From assembly GCF_029714425.1 (NCBI RefSeq), contig NZ_CP121668.1, forward strand, positions 7,027,501 through 7,091,500: 64,000 bases of DNA. Direction: 5' to 3'. The translations under genes were made by a program, and so were the position numbers. Each line of letters opens with the position of its first letter. The stretch's first letter is position 1. This stretch comes from Bradyrhizobium sp. CB2312 (GTDB lineage Bacteria; Pseudomonadota; Alphaproteobacteria; Rhizobiales; Xanthobacteraceae). The notes below the pieces were generated by a model. It was not told where the DNA came from, did not search any database, and saw only the letters and a list, made by a program, of their open reading frames with translations. Positions 1 to 9,807 of the stretch are shown one piece after another.

Positions 1-737
1 ACGAGGCCAACGGCAACTCGTTCGACACCGAGGGACGCCAGATCACCGCCGAGCGGACCCGTCTCGTCCGCTACGAGCACGACGGCGCGGTGACGACGTT
101 GGCCGAGCAGGCGGGCGGCAAGCCACTGAACGGGCCGAACGACATGGTCGTGCATCCCAACGACAAGGCGATCTGGTTCACTGATCCCGGCTATGGCGCG
201 ATCAGCATCTACGAGGGCAAGCTCGCCAACACAGGCTCGCTGCAGCCCTACCAGAAGGAAGCGGTCTACCGGCTGGACGCACAGACGGGACAGGTCGCGA
301 AGGTCGCCGACGAGCCGTTCAAGCCGAACGGCATCGCGTTCTCTCACGACTACAAGAAGCTCTATGTCTGCGACACCGGCATCACGCATTATCCGCAAGC
401 CGAGAACGTGGTGTGGTCCTACGACATCGACGGGCCGAAACTGTCGAACCCGAAGAAGCTGATCGACATGAAGCTCGAGGGCAAGTCAGGCTTCCCCGAT
501 GGATTGCGCGTCGACACCGAGGGCAATATCTGGGTTGGCGCCGGCTGGGTTGGCCCCGGCTATGACGGCGTGCAGGTGTTCTCGGGCGCCGACGGCGCGC
601 GGATCGGGCAGATCCTGCTGCCGGAGACCTGCGCCAACCTCTGCTTCGGCGGCAAGAAGCGCAACCGCCTGTTCATGACCGCGAGCCAGTCGCTGTATTC
701 GGTCTATGTGGAGACGCAGGGCGCGCATTTCTGTTGA
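1..737 (+). CDS. SMP-30/gluconolactonase family protein, 5' end missing
   Basis: The reading frame is already open at base 3 (EANGNSFDTEGRQ...) and ends at TGA 735-737, so the start lies outside the window. The residues are typical of the six-bladed beta-propeller SMP-30/gluconolactonase/LRE family, which hydrolyses sugar lactones with a divalent metal: EANGNSFD, GPNDMVVHP and IWFTDPGYG near the visible start, then PNGIAFS and GFPDGLRVD later. The C-terminus (NRLFMTASQSLYSVYV) is complete. The true substrate cannot be told from sequence. It is convergent with ppc across a palindromic repeat. Confidence 0.85.
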   Translation, partial: EANGNSFDTEGRQITAERTRLVRYEHDGAVTTLAEQAGGKPLNGPNDMVVHPNDKAIWFTDPGYGAISIYEGKLANTGSLQPYQKEAVYRLDAQTGQVAKVADEPFKPNGIAFSHDYKKLYVCDTGITHYPQAENVVWSYDIDGPKLSNPKKLIDMKLEGKSGFPDGLRVDTEGNIWVGAGWVGPGYDGVQVFSGADGARIGQILLPETCANLCFGGKKRNRLFMTASQSLYSVYVETQGAHFC

Positions 738-756
738 GTGCTACGCTCTCACCACG

Positions 757-842
757 CGTCATGGCCGGGCTTGACCCGGCCATCCACGTGGTAGCGCAAG
801 CGAGGGAAGCCGTCATGGCCGGGACAAGCCCGGGCATGACGG
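757..842. repeat. Palindromic intergenic repeat, family C copy 1
   Basis: Two inverted blocks built from CGTCATGGCCGGG and CCGGGCATGACG enclose a variable centre. Other copies are at 15835-15920 and 9682-9800. This copy fills the convergent gap between the lactonase gene and ppc, where it could fold on either strand and act as a bidirectional terminator or RNA-end stabiliser (inference). Confidence 0.8.
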
Positions 843-868
843 CTGAGTGTGTGGCGGCAGCGTCGCCC

Positions 869-3658
869 CTACCCCGTATTCCTCAACCCCGCCGAGATGC
901 CGTTGATCGTCAGCTGAATCCCGCGCAGCACCTGCTCGTCCGGGTTCTGCGCGCGGTGCTCTTTCAACAGCTCGACCTGCACGTGGTTGAGCGGATCGAG
1001 ATAGGGGAAGCGGTGGCGCACCGAGCGCTCCAGCAGCGGATTGCCTTGCAGCAGGCGGTCCTGCCCCATGATGTCGAGCAGCGTCTCGATGCAGGAATGC
1101 CATTCGCGGCGGATGCGGCCGAAGATTTTTTCGCGCAAGGCCTCGTCCGGCACCAGCTCGGCATAGCGCGAGGCGATCGCAATCGAACTCTTGGCCAGCA
1201 CCATGTCCATGTTCGACAGCAGCATGCGGAAGAACGGCCATTCCTTGTAGAGCTCTTTCAGGAACGGCATGCCCTGCTGCGGATGCGCCGCGATCCACTG
1301 CTCGACCGCGCTGCCAAAGCCGTACCAGCCCGGCAGCATCAGGCGGCATTGCGCCCAGGAAAACACCCAGGGAATGGCGCGCAGGTCTTCGATCGCGCGG
1401 GTCTTCTTGCGCGAGGCCGGACGGCTGCCGATGTTCAGCGTCGCGATCTCGTTGATGACCGTCGAGGCCCAGAAGTAATCGACGAAGCCGTCGGTCTCGT
1501 AGACGAGGCCGCGATAAGCCCTAAACGCAAGGTTGGACAGCTCGTCCATCGCGGCGAGATATTCGCGGCGCGGCGCGCTCTGGCGCGGCTGAAGCAGGCT
1601 CGCATCCAGCGTGGCGGCGGCGAGGATCTCCAGATTGTTGCGGCCGACCTCGGCGTTGGAATATTTCGACGAGATGATCTCGCCCTGCTCGGTGATGCGG
1701 ATCTGGCCATTCACCGCGCCGCCAGGCTGCGCGATGATGGCGTCATAGCTCGGCCCGCCGCCGCGGCCGACCGAGCCGCCGCGGCCGTGGAACAGGCGCA
1801 GCCTTACGTGATGGCGCTCGAACACCTCGACGAGACCGATCTCGGCCTTGTAGAGCTCCCAGCCCGAGGTGACGAAGCCGCCGTCCTTGTTGCTGTCGGA
1901 GTAGCCGAGCATGACCTCCTGCACGCTGCCGCGGCTGTCGACGAGGCGGCGGTAATCGTGCAGCGACAGCATGCGGTCCATGATGCCGGATGAAGCCTGC
2001 AGATCCTCGATGGTCTCGAACAGCGGCACGATGTTGATGGCGCTGCGCCCGGAGGGATGGACGAGGCCCACTTCCTTCAAGAGCACCGCGACCTCGAGCA
2101 TGTCGGACATGCCCTTGCACATCGAGATGATGCACTGGGGGATCGCATCCGAGCCGAACTTCGCATGCGCTTCGGCTGCGGCATGGAAGACGTTGAGCTC
2201 GCCCATGGTCTCGTCGCTGTACTTCACGAACGGCGAGACCAGCGCGCGCGTCGAGCGCAGCTCGTTGGTGAGCAGCGAGATGCGCGCGTCCTCGCCGAGC
2301 GCGAGATAGGACATGCCGGGATTGGCGGCATCCATCAGCTCGGCGATGGTGCGCTCGTGCACCGCCGAATTCTGGCGGATGTCGAGCCGCGCCAGATGAA
2401 AGCCGAAACAGTCCACCGCGCGGCGGAGCAACCGCAGCCGGCCGCGGGCAATGACGCGGGCATTGTTGGAGATCAGCGAGCGGTGCAGCACGTCGAGATC
2501 GGCCTGCAATTCCCTGACGCTCTCGTAAGGCTTCCCCTTGCCGACCGGCCGGCGCGTGATCTCGACCTCGAGCTTTTCCGCCGTTGCGGTGAGACGGGCA
2601 TAGATGCCGGAGACCGCGAGCCGATAAGGCTCGCCGCTCCGATGCGGCGAGGTGTCGGGCGATCGCTCCGCCAGCGTGCGCAGCTCCTCGGAGACGTCGG
2701 CGAGATGCGCCGCGATCGACAGTTCCGAGCCGAGCACGTGCAGCTCTTCGAGGTAGAACTGCATCACCCGGCTCGACTGCAGCCGCAGCGTGCCGCGCAT
2801 GACGTCGGCGGTGACGAAGGGATTGCCGTCGCGGTCGCCGCCGATCCAGCTCCCCATGCGCAGGAACGAGGCGAGCTCGTGTGCTGCCGCCTCGCCGCCC
2901 TCCTCCAGCCGGTCCTCCAGCACGTTGACCAGCCGCGGCACCTCGCGCAGGAAGGTGTAGTCGTAGAACGACAGGCCGTTGGCGACCTCGTCGAGCACGG
3001 TGAGCTTGGTGCGGCGGAGCAGATTGGTCTGCCACAGCGTCAGCACCTCGCGGCGCAGCTGCTCGTCGCTGGCGGCGGCCTCGTCCGCGGTCAGCGCGAC
3101 ACGCTCGCGGCGGTCGAGCAGCGCGGCGACCTCCATCTCGCGGTCCATGGTGCTCTTGCGGCGGACCTCGGTCGGGTGCGCGGTCAGGACCGGGCTGACC
3201 AGCGCGGTCCTGAAGAAGCCGCGCAAGGTATCGGAGTTGATGCCCGCGGCCTTGGCCTTGGCCAGGGCCTCCGCCAGCACACCGGAGCCGCCGCCCTTGC
3301 CGGCACGCATCTGGCGGATGTTGTTCTGGTCCTCGGCGATGTTGGCGAGATGGGAGAAATAGCTGAAGGCGCGAACGATCCGCACCGTCTCGGAGGTCGA
3401 CATGCTGTCGAGGATCTGCTCGAGCTCGCGGCGGGCGAGCCGGTCCTCGTCGCGGTGGAACCGGATCGAGGTCTGCCGGATGCGCTCGACCAGGTCGAAC
3501 ACGTCGGCGCCCTCCTGGTCGCGCACGGTGTCGCCCAGGATGCGCCCGAGCAGGCGAATGTCGTCGCGCAGCCGCGCTTCCGCTTCCGTGACCTGAACGT
3601 CCTCGGGGCGGTTGGAGCGGTGATCAGGCGCGTCGGATGGTATGGTCTGGAGGGACAT
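869..3658 (-). CDS. ppc: Phosphoenolpyruvate carboxylase
   Basis: Carboxylates PEP with bicarbonate to oxaloacetate, an anaplerotic cytosolic reaction. The protein is 929 residues, the usual length. Catalytic His161 lies in TAHPTE, Lys591 in [11 protein letters not shown], and the glycine-rich phosphate loop [14 protein letters not shown] begins near residue 623. The C-terminus ends in the conserved RNTG. The frame is open 61 codons further upstream, but ATG 3656-3658 is chosen because AGGGGAG lies 7 to 8 bases before it and the upstream residues look non-coding. It is monocistronic, convergent with the lactonase gene and about 200 bases from yccF. Confidence 0.97.
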   Translation of the reverse strand: MSLQTIPSDAPDHRSNRPEDVQVTEAEARLRDDIRLLGRILGDTVRDQEGADVFDLVERIRQTSIRFHRDEDRLARRELEQILDSMSTSETVRIVRAFSYFSHLANIAEDQNNIRQMRAGKGGGSGVLAEALAKAKAAGINSDTLRGFFRTALVSPVLTAHPTEVRRKSTMDREMEVAALLDRRERVALTADEAAASDEQLRREVLTLWQTNLLRRTKLTVLDEVANGLSFYDYTFLREVPRLVNVLEDRLEEGGEAAAHELASFLRMGSWIGGDRDGNPFVTADVMRGTLRLQSSRVMQFYLEELHVLGSELSIAAHLADVSEELRTLAERSPDTSPHRSGEPYRLAVSGIYARLTATAEKLEVEITRRPVGKGKPYESVRELQADLDVLHRSLISNNARVIARGRLRLLRRAVDCFGFHLARLDIRQNSAVHERTIAELMDAANPGMSYLALGEDARISLLTNELRSTRALVSPFVKYSDETMGELNVFHAAAEAHAKFGSDAIPQCIISMCKGMSDMLEVAVLLKEVGLVHPSGRSAINIVPLFETIEDLQASSGIMDRMLSLHDYRRLVDSRGSVQEVMLGYSDSNKDGGFVTSGWELYKAEIGLVEVFERHHVRLRLFHGRGGSVGRGGGPSYDAIIAQPGGAVNGQIRITEQGEIISSKYSNAEVGRNNLEILAAATLDASLLQPRQSAPRREYLAAMDELSNLAFRAYRGLVYETDGFVDYFWASTVINEIATLNIGSRPASRKKTRAIEDLRAIPWVFSWAQCRLMLPGWYGFGSAVEQWIAAHPQQGMPFLKELYKEWPFFRMLLSNMDMVLAKSSIAIASRYAELVPDEALREKIFGRIRREWHSCIETLLDIMGQDRLLQGNPLLERSVRHRFPYLDPLNHVQVELLKEHRAQNPDEQVLRGIQLTINGISAGLRNTG

Positions 3659-3765
3659 TGGCTCGCTCCCCTGAGTAGAGCTCCGTATGGCTCCCCGGCC
3701 GACCGAGTGTGCAAGTTTTTTGCCGCAGCGCAAGACGAAGTTGGGGGCGGCGCACACCCAGGGGG

Positions 3766-3799
3766 CTAGAGCGCGAAGACAATCGTCCTCGCGCTCTAG
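3766..3799. repeat. Short palindrome (CTAGAGCGCGA arms)
   Basis: Perfect 11-base arms, CTAGAGCGCGA at 3766-3776 and its reverse complement at 3789-3799, with a 12-base loop that itself contains GAC/GTC. A related core (TAGCGCGAAGAC) appears nested inside the repeat at 9682-9800. It lies between ppc and yccF. Confidence 0.75.
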
Positions 3800-3809
3800 G
3801 TTGTTGTTT

Positions 3810-3858
3810 AGGCATGATCTTTTCGGAAAACCGCTTCGCACTTTTCCGGATCATGCCT
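3810..3858. repeat. Palindrome AGGCATGATC...GATCATGCCT overlapping the yccF stop
   Basis: Outer arms of 10 bases (3810-3819, 3849-3858) and inner arms CGGAAAA (3824-3830) and TTTTCCG (3842-3848) surround an 11-base loop. The element overlaps two bases of the yccF stop codon. It is a probable 3'-end hairpin for yccF. I recognise this as a common interspersed palindrome of Bradyrhizobium-type genomes. Confidence 0.75.
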
Positions 3859-4261
3859 ATGCCGGCACGATCACCTTGCCGATCGGCCAGAGCGCGATGC
3901 CGGCGAGCTTCAGATGGGCCCAGGCGAAGGGGATGCCGATGATGGTGATCGCGAGCACCAGCGCGGTCACGAGGTGGCCGAGCGCCAGCCACCAGCCGGC
4001 GAGCACGAACCAGATGATGTTGCCGATCACCCCGAGCGGGCCGGTGCCGATATCGCTCTCGCCGGTGACCTCGTAGCGGCTGACCGCGCGCGAGCCGAAC
4101 GGCAGCAGCGTGTAGACGGCGATGTTGAACGCCGCCCGCGCCCAGGGCAGGCCGATGATGGTGACGGCCATGATGACCGCAGCCACCAGCCAGCCGAACG
4201 CCATCCAGGCGCCGCCGATGAGAATCCAGAGAATGTTGAGCAGGATGGAAACGGGGGACAT
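3857..4261 (-). CDS. YccF-family inner-membrane protein
   Basis: A 134-residue membrane protein made of two similar halves, each with a hydrophobic hairpin: ILLNILWILIGGAWMAFGW...IIGLPWARAAF and IGNIIWFVLAGWWLALGH...IIGIPFAWAHLKLA. The duplicated IIG(L/I)P motif and W-rich helices are the hallmark of the YccF (DUF307) family, whose role is unknown. It ends in TAG, shared with a palindrome. It is on the same strand as the rhomboid gene upstream, with a 49-base gap, so co-transcription is possible. Confidence 0.85.
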   Translation of the reverse strand: MSPVSILLNILWILIGGAWMAFGWLVAAVIMAVTIIGLPWARAAFNIAVYTLLPFGSRAVSRYEVTGESDIGTGPLGVIGNIIWFVLAGWWLALGHLVTALVLAITIIGIPFAWAHLKLAGIALWPIGKVIVPA

Positions 4262-4310
4262 GGGACGATCCGCGGGTCAGTGATCCCTCACTATAACACG
4301 ATGCCCGAGG

Positions 4311-5402
4311 TCATAGTCCATGACGCCGGCTGCGTTCGGCCCGCAGCGACGTGCCGACAAACCCAACATCTTCGATCCCTCGCGAAATATCCTTCGCGCA
4401 GAGCCAAAGCGTCAGCGCGACAGCGCCAATCGCGCCCAATCCCGAGATGAGAAGCGGATTCGGGCAGAATATGACGAGAAAATTGTCGAGCGGAACGGAT
4501 CCAGTTGGCCAGCGCGGTGTGCAAGAAAATGACAGTGCCCAACCGCAAAGCATCACGGCGGCGGCGTTCGCTCCGGCCAGGGCCCCCACGACGATCGCGA
4601 GACCCTTCGTCATGGAGAGTGCGAGATCAACCAACTTCACGACGGCGCAGCATGCGAGCGCGACGATGATCATCAGCCCCCATCCGGAAGCCCCCGCGGC
4701 GACGGTCTGGGCCTGACCGCTCCATGTCCACAGCGCAGTGACGCAGACGAGCAACGTCAGATTGACCTTCACGGCTTCGGGAAACTTGCAACGAAGCGCA
4801 TAGGCATTCGCCTTCTCGACCAGGTCCAGCACCGCGCAGGCGATCAATCCGGCGGCAAAGCCACCGAGATGGACACCCCAGTCGATACGCGAGTTGCTGA
4901 GCGCGAACGCGATGTTCAAGCCGATGTTGATCGCGAAGAAGTCGAACCTGACGTCGAGCTTGCCGAGGATCCACAGGCAGAGCAGCGCACCAAGAATGCC
5001 AGACGTGGCGCCGGACGCTCCGACGGTCAAATAGGGGGTGGAATGAATGCCATTGCCGATGACGGCGCCGAACACCATCGCGCAGAGATAGATGATGAGG
5101 AAGTAGGCCGGCCCGATCCGTCTTTCGAGATGTCCTCCCCACAGCACAAGACACAGCATGTTCATCGTCAGATGAACGAAATTGACATGCAGGAAGCCGT
5201 AGGCGACGAGCCGCCAATACTCATGCCGCGCGATTGCGGTCGAATACATGCCGCCGTAGCGATACAGCAGCTCCGCCGGCGCTGACGGGCCGCCCGCCTG
5301 GATGAAGCAGATTCCCGATACGAGGACCGTCACGGTCATGACCGCGTAGACGGCGGCGTGCGGGATTTCGAAAAAGCCGGGGCTGCTGCGGTATGCGGGC
5401 AT
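4311..5402 (-). CDS. Rhomboid-family intramembrane serine protease
   Basis: A polytopic membrane protein of 363 residues. The serine motif GASG (in TVGASGATSGILGAL) and the later helix with HLGGFAAGL supply the Ser-His dyad of rhomboids, and HVNFVHLTMNMLCL matches the conserved N-terminal core. Beyond the six-helix core there are about four extra hydrophobic segments of unclear function. ATG 5400-5402 is chosen because it begins just before the first membrane helix. The frame opens earlier, but that part (MLHDPYDMHARRC...) is not rhomboid-like. The ribosome site is weak, so the start is uncertain. Confidence 0.85.
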   Translation of the reverse strand: MPAYRSSPGFFEIPHAAVYAVMTVTVLVSGICFIQAGGPSAPAELLYRYGGMYSTAIARHEYWRLVAYGFLHVNFVHLTMNMLCLVLWGGHLERRIGPAYFLIIYLCAMVFGAVIGNGIHSTPYLTVGASGATSGILGALLCLWILGKLDVRFDFFAINIGLNIAFALSNSRIDWGVHLGGFAAGLIACAVLDLVEKANAYALRCKFPEAVKVNLTLLVCVTALWTWSGQAQTVAAGASGWGLMIIVALACCAVVKLVDLALSMTKGLAIVVGALAGANAAAVMLCGWALSFSCTPRWPTGSVPLDNFLVIFCPNPLLISGLGAIGAVALTLWLCAKDISRGIEDVGFVGTSLRAERSRRHGL

Positions 5403-5737
5403 GAAAGAATCGCGATCGGATGCAAATGGAAATCGCAGCGTAGCGAACCCAATCGGCAATTGCCACCCTTGCGTGCACCGTCTCGCGTGCATATCATACG
5501 GGTCGTGCAGCATCCTCGCTCATGGGCGGGACAGGCGAAGTCGATTGTCTCCGACGAGAGTTCGCGAGCCACCCATTGATCTCGGCGCGATTGCCTCGAA
5601 TGGCCTCGCCGGCTCTTTCTCGATCAAAACCGGCGTTTCATCGAACTGACGTGCACACGGCCCAGAATGGCACGCCGCTTGAAACATTCGGCAGGCGTTG
5701 GCGTTGCCGTCGCGGCCATTGGGGCTTGGGGATTCAC
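5403..5737. other. 335-base divergent intergenic region
   Basis: Between the rhomboid and glgX starts. No convincing small gene or strong hairpin is visible. It must hold the promoters of both genes. A sigma-54-like TGGCACG-N4-TTGAA at 5668-5683 lacks the GC of the -12 box and is not accepted as a promoter. Confidence 0.5.
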
Positions 5738-7855
5738 ATGTCCGATTTCATCATCGAGGAGGGCCTGCCCGATCCGCTGGGTGCCCATTGGAGCGGCAAG
5801 GGCACGAATTTCGCGGTGTTCTCCGCCAACGCCACCAAGGTCGAGGTCTGCCTGTTCGATGGCGAGCGAGAGACGCACCGCTTCGAGCTGCCGGAATATA
5901 CCGACTAGGTCTTTCACGGCTACATCGCCGGGTGCGGTCCGGGCATCTTCTACGGCTACCGCGTCTACGGCCCCTATCAGCCCGACGCGGGTCATCGCTT
6001 CAATCCCAACAAGCTGCTGCTCGATCCCTATGCGCGGGCCCATGCCGGAAGCCTGACATGGGACCCGGCCGTGTTCGGCTACAAGATGGAGACCGGCGAC
6101 GACCTCACCTTCGACGAGCGTGACAGCGCGCCGTTCATGCCGAAATGCGTGGTGGTCGATCCCGATTTCGACTGGCAGGCCGAGGCGGCGCGGCAGAACG
6201 TCCATTGGGACGAAACCATCGTCTACGAGACCCATGTCAAAGGCTTCACGAAGAAGCACCCCGATGTTCCGGAGAACCTTCGCGGCACCTATGCCGGCTT
6301 CGCCGCGCCGGAGCTGATCGCCCATCTGACATCGCTCGGCGTGACCTCGATCGAGCTGCTGCCGATCCATTCCTTCATCAATGATGACAATCTCCTGAAG
6401 AAGAACCTCGTCAATTACTGGGGCTACAACACCATCGGCTTCTTCGCGCCCGATCCGCGCTACGCCTCCGACGTGCCGAACAGCCTGCGCGAATTCAAGG
6501 AGATGGTGTCGAAGCTGCACGGCGCCGGGCTCGAGGTGATCCTCGACGTCGTCTACAACCACACCGCCGAAGGCAACGAGCTCGGGCCGACGCTGTCCTT
6601 CAAGGGCATCGACAATGCGAGCTACTACCGCCTGCTGCCGGACCGGCGGCGCTATTACATCAACGACACCGGCACCGGAAACACCGTCAATCTCTCCCAT
6701 CCGCGCGTGATCCAGATGGTGATGGACTCGCTGCGCTACTGGGCCGGGCATATGCATATCGACGGCTTCCGCTTCGATCTCGGCACCATTCTCGCCCGCG
6801 AGGTTTACGGCTTCGACGAGCAGAGCGGCTTCCTGAAGGCAATGGACCAGGATCCGCTACTGTCGACGGTCAAGCTGATCGCCGAACCCTGGGATTGCGG
6901 CCCCGGCGGATACCAGGTTGGCGGCTTCCCGCCCGGCTGGGCGGAGTGGAACGACAGGTTTCGCGACACCGCGCGCGACTATTGGCGCGGCGAGGCGCCG
7001 CCGTCTGCGCTCGCATCGCGGCTGCTCGGCTCCGGCGACATCTTCGCCCGCTGGGGCGGCCGCCGCTCCTGGGCCAGCGTCAATTTCATCACCGCCCATG
7101 ACGGTTTCACGCTGAACGACTGGGCGAGCTACAACGACAAGCACAATGAGGCCAATGGCGAGGGCAACCGCGACGGCAATTCCAACAACCGCTCCTGGAA
7201 CTGCGGCGTCGAGGGCCCGACCGACAACAAGAACGTCATTGCGCTGCGCGAACGGCAGAAACGCAACATGCTGGCGACGCTGCTGCTCTCCCAGGGCACG
7301 CCGATGCTGCTGGGCGGCGACGAGTTCGGCCGCACCCAGCAAGGCAACAACAATGCCTATTGCCAGGACAGCGACATCTCCTGGTTCGACTGGAACATGG
7401 GCGAGAACGCGCAGAAGCTGCTCGCTTTCAGCAAGCGCGTGATCGAGCTTCGGCGCGACTACCCGATCCTGCGCCGCAGCCGCTTCCTCACCGGCGCGCA
7501 CGACACCAAGCTCGACATCCGCGACGTCGTCTGGGTCAATGCCAATGGCAGCGAGATGTCGAGCGCCGACTGGCAGACCGGCTGGCTGAAGTGCTTTGGC
7601 GTCGTCCTCGACGGCCGTGCGCGAAAAACCGCGATCCCGCGCCGCGGCGAGGACGACAGCGTGCTGATCATCCTCAACGGTTTTGAGGGCGAGGTCGACT
7701 TCAAGCTGCCGCACACTTCGGCCGGCCCATGCTGGTCATTGCTGCTCGATACCAATGTCGGGGACGGCGGGTCAGGCGCCCGGTTCGAGTTCGACAGCAT
7801 CTACAAGGTGCCGGGGCGGTCGTTCCTGCTGTTCGTCGGCGGGGAGCTGGTTTAG
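5738..7855 (+). pseudogene. glgX: Glycogen debranching enzyme interrupted by in-frame TAG
   Basis: The frame encodes 705 codons of GlgX, which cleaves alpha-1,6 branch points left by glycogen phosphorylase. The N-terminal CBM48-type segment starts at ATG 5738 after GGGGATT. Codon 57 (5906-5908) is TAG where relatives have Glu (LPEYTD-E-VFHGY), so one G-to-T change explains it. The same frame then continues unbroken. The GH13 catalytic set is intact: Asp347 (GFRFDLG), Glu383 (IAEPWD) and Asp455 (TAHDGF). It could be a nonsense allele, a sequencing error, or translated from an internal GTG such as 6071, which would lack the N-terminal domain. The real stop is TAG 7853-7855. Confidence 0.88.
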
Positions 7856-7890
7856 GAGCGCAGATCCGCTTTGCCTGTCCATGAAGGCTT

Positions 7891-7965
7891 TCATGGCACC
7901 TTGAGCGTGATGGTCGCGATGTGGTCCGCGACTGCGTAGAGAACTTCCTTCGCAGCGTCGCTCAT
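7891..7965 (-). pseudogene. N-terminal remnant of an enoyl-CoA hydratase gene
   Basis: A 24-codon frame, MSDAAKEVLYAVADHIATIT then LKVP and a stop, reads like the first strand of a crotonase-family protein (the usual continuation would be LxxPxxxNA). No crotonase sequence follows it; the DNA runs straight into the 3' end of glgX. It is best read as the stub left by a deletion, lying next to a palindromic repeat. The call rests on family resemblance of a short segment, so it is tentative. Confidence 0.5.
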
Positions 7966-7992
7966 GACAAATGTTTCCGCATCCGTTATCTC

Positions 7993-8078
7993 GTAGGGTG
8001 GGCAAAGGCGCGCTTGCGCCGTGCCCACCATTGTCTCCGTAGTCGAATTTGGTGGGCACGCTTCGCTTTGCCCACCCT
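7993..8078. repeat. Palindromic intergenic repeat, family A copy 1
   Basis: GTAGGGTGGGCAAAGGCGC leads in and GCTTCGCTTTGCCCACCCT closes, with inner GTGCCCACCA / TGGTGGGCAC arms. Other copies are at 13446-13533, 21233-21327 and 27076-27201. It sits in the convergent gap between glgX and the acyl-CoA ligase gene. Confidence 0.85.
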
Positions 8079-8096
8079 CCGGATTCTCGTCGAATG

Positions 8097-9641
8097 TCAA
8101 ATCTTCCGTCCCGCCTGCTCCCAATAGGGATCGCGCAAGCGGCGCTTGAAGATCTTTCCGGAGTCTTCACGCGGCAGCCCGCTGCGGATCTCGATGTGCT
8201 TGGGCACCTTGTAATCGGCGAGCGAGGTCTTCAGCCTTGCGCGGACATCGCCGGCATCGAGCGTGACGCCCGCTTGCGGTTCCACCACCGCCATCAATGC
8301 CTCGCCGAACTCGGCATCGGGGATGCCGAACACCGCGCAATCATGCACGCCCGGCACGGCATGCAGCACGGATTCGATCTCGGCCGGATAGATGTTGACG
8401 CCGCCCGAGATCACCATGTCGCGCTTGCGGTCGCAGATGAAGACGTAACCGTCCGCGTCGATATAGCCGACATCGCCCGAGGTGATGAAACCGCCACGGT
8501 CGATCTCGGCGCGCTTCTCCGGCTTGTTATGGTAGGTGAAGTCGGCAAGCTCGGCCATGCGGGAATAGATCTCGCCGATCTCGCCGACGCCGAGCACGCG
8601 GCCGTCCTCGCCGATGAAGCGCAGCTCGGCGCCGGGCGAAATCTTGCCGACCGTACCCGGCTTCTTCAGCGCATCCTCGGAAGTTGCGAAGGTGACGGCG
8701 CTTGATTCCGTCGAACCGTAGAACTCGTAGATCACCGGCCCCCACCATTCGATCATGGCGCGCTTGACGTCGGCCGGGCACGGCGCGGCGGCATGGATGA
8801 CGTGGCGGAGCGAGGAGACGTCGTACTTCCTGCGCACCTCTTCCGGCAGCTTCATCAGGCGAATGAACATGGTCGGCACCATGAAGATGGTGTCGATCTT
8901 GTAGCGCTGGATGAGCTCCAGAAATTCTTCGGCCTCGAAGCGCGGCATCAGCACCAGCGCGCCGCCGAGTTTCCCCGCGCGGATGCCGAACGAATTCGGC
9001 GCGGAATGATAGAGCGGCCCCGGCAGCAGCGCGCGGGCATTGGGCTTGAGGCCATAGATCATCGCGCGCATGCGTTCGCCGGCGGCCTGCTGCCCCGGCG
9101 TCGGAGCATTGCGCCGCACGCCCTTGGGATGGCCTGTCGTGCCTGACGTGTAGATCATGTTCATCGGCTGCGGCACGACCGGGCCGTCATAGGGCTGGAA
9201 TTGCGCGAGCCAGGGCTCGAAATCGATCGCGAAATCCGGCGTCTTCAGATGATCGGGATCGATCTTGTAGTTGGACAGGATCTCCGGCGGCGTCGGCACG
9301 CTGAGCGCGGTGACGCCTTTGGGAATCGCATCGCGCAGGGCATGCAGCATGTCGGCATGCCCGATCAGCACGGACGTGCCGGTGTCGTTCAGGATGTAGT
9401 TGATCTCCTCGGGCTTGAAGTGCCAGTTGATCGGCACGCCATAGGCCCCCAAACGCATCGCGGCGTATGCGGCCTCCAGGAAGGCGATGTCGTTGCGCAT
9501 CAGCATGCAGACGCAATCGCCCTGGCGGACGCCGATCTTGGCGAGGCCGGAGGCGATGCGATCGGCGCGATTGGTGACCTCGGCGTGGGAACGGCGGCGA
9601 TCGCCGGAGATGATGCCGAGGAATGGGGACGTTTCGCTCAT
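8097..9641 (-). CDS. Acyl-CoA synthetase (AMP-binding family)
   Basis: A 514-residue ANL-family ligase that activates a carboxylic acid through an acyl-adenylate to its CoA ester. The P-loop YTSGTTGHPKG is near residues 164-174, YGSTES is the adenine motif, and TSGDVGYIDADGY plus the C-terminal catalytic lysine in DSGKIFKRRL are present. The substrate is unknown; the neighbourhood suggests a fatty or branched acid. It is preceded on the same strand by a crotonase gene (9808-10617), with a palindromic repeat in the 166-base gap, so the two may form a loosely coupled operon. Confidence 0.92.
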   Translation of the reverse strand: MSETSPFLGIISGDRRRSHAEVTNRADRIASGLAKIGVRQGDCVCMLMRNDIAFLEAAYAAMRLGAYGVPINWHFKPEEINYILNDTGTSVLIGHADMLHALRDAIPKGVTALSVPTPPEILSNYKIDPDHLKTPDFAIDFEPWLAQFQPYDGPVVPQPMNMIYTSGTTGHPKGVRRNAPTPGQQAAGERMRAMIYGLKPNARALLPGPLYHSAPNSFGIRAGKLGGALVLMPRFEAEEFLELIQRYKIDTIFMVPTMFIRLMKLPEEVRRKYDVSSLRHVIHAAAPCPADVKRAMIEWWGPVIYEFYGSTESSAVTFATSEDALKKPGTVGKISPGAELRFIGEDGRVLGVGEIGEIYSRMAELADFTYHNKPEKRAEIDRGGFITSGDVGYIDADGYVFICDRKRDMVISGGVNIYPAEIESVLHAVPGVHDCAVFGIPDAEFGEALMAVVEPQAGVTLDAGDVRARLKTSLADYKVPKHIEIRSGLPREDSGKIFKRRLRDPYWEQAGRKI

Positions 9642-9681
9642 TATTGTTTTTCTTTATTGTTGTGCGCCGATCTTAGTTAGT

Positions 9682-9800
9682 CGTCATCACCGGGCTTGTC
9701 CCGGTGATCCACGTTCCTGCTTCGTCGCCTGGATCAAGAACGTGGATGGCCGGGACATCTAGCGCGAAGACGCGCTTCGCGCTTTTGCCCGGCCATGACG
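9682..9800. repeat. Palindromic repeat, family C copy 3, with nested insertion
   Basis: Framed by CGTCATCACCGGGCTTG and CCCGGCCATGACG like the other family C copies. Bases 9758-9786, a smaller palindrome (AGCGCGAAG / CTTCGCGCT arms), replace the single A found in copy 1. The nested piece shares its core with the palindrome at 3766-3799. It lies between two same-strand genes. Confidence 0.75.
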
Positions 9801-9807
9801 GAGAGTC

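Noticed and set aside
5668..5683. Sigma-54-like promoter TGGCACG-N4-TTGAA upstream of glgX
   Set aside because: The -24 box is good, but the -12 box has GA instead of the near-invariant GC, and there is no nitrogen-related context or activator gene.
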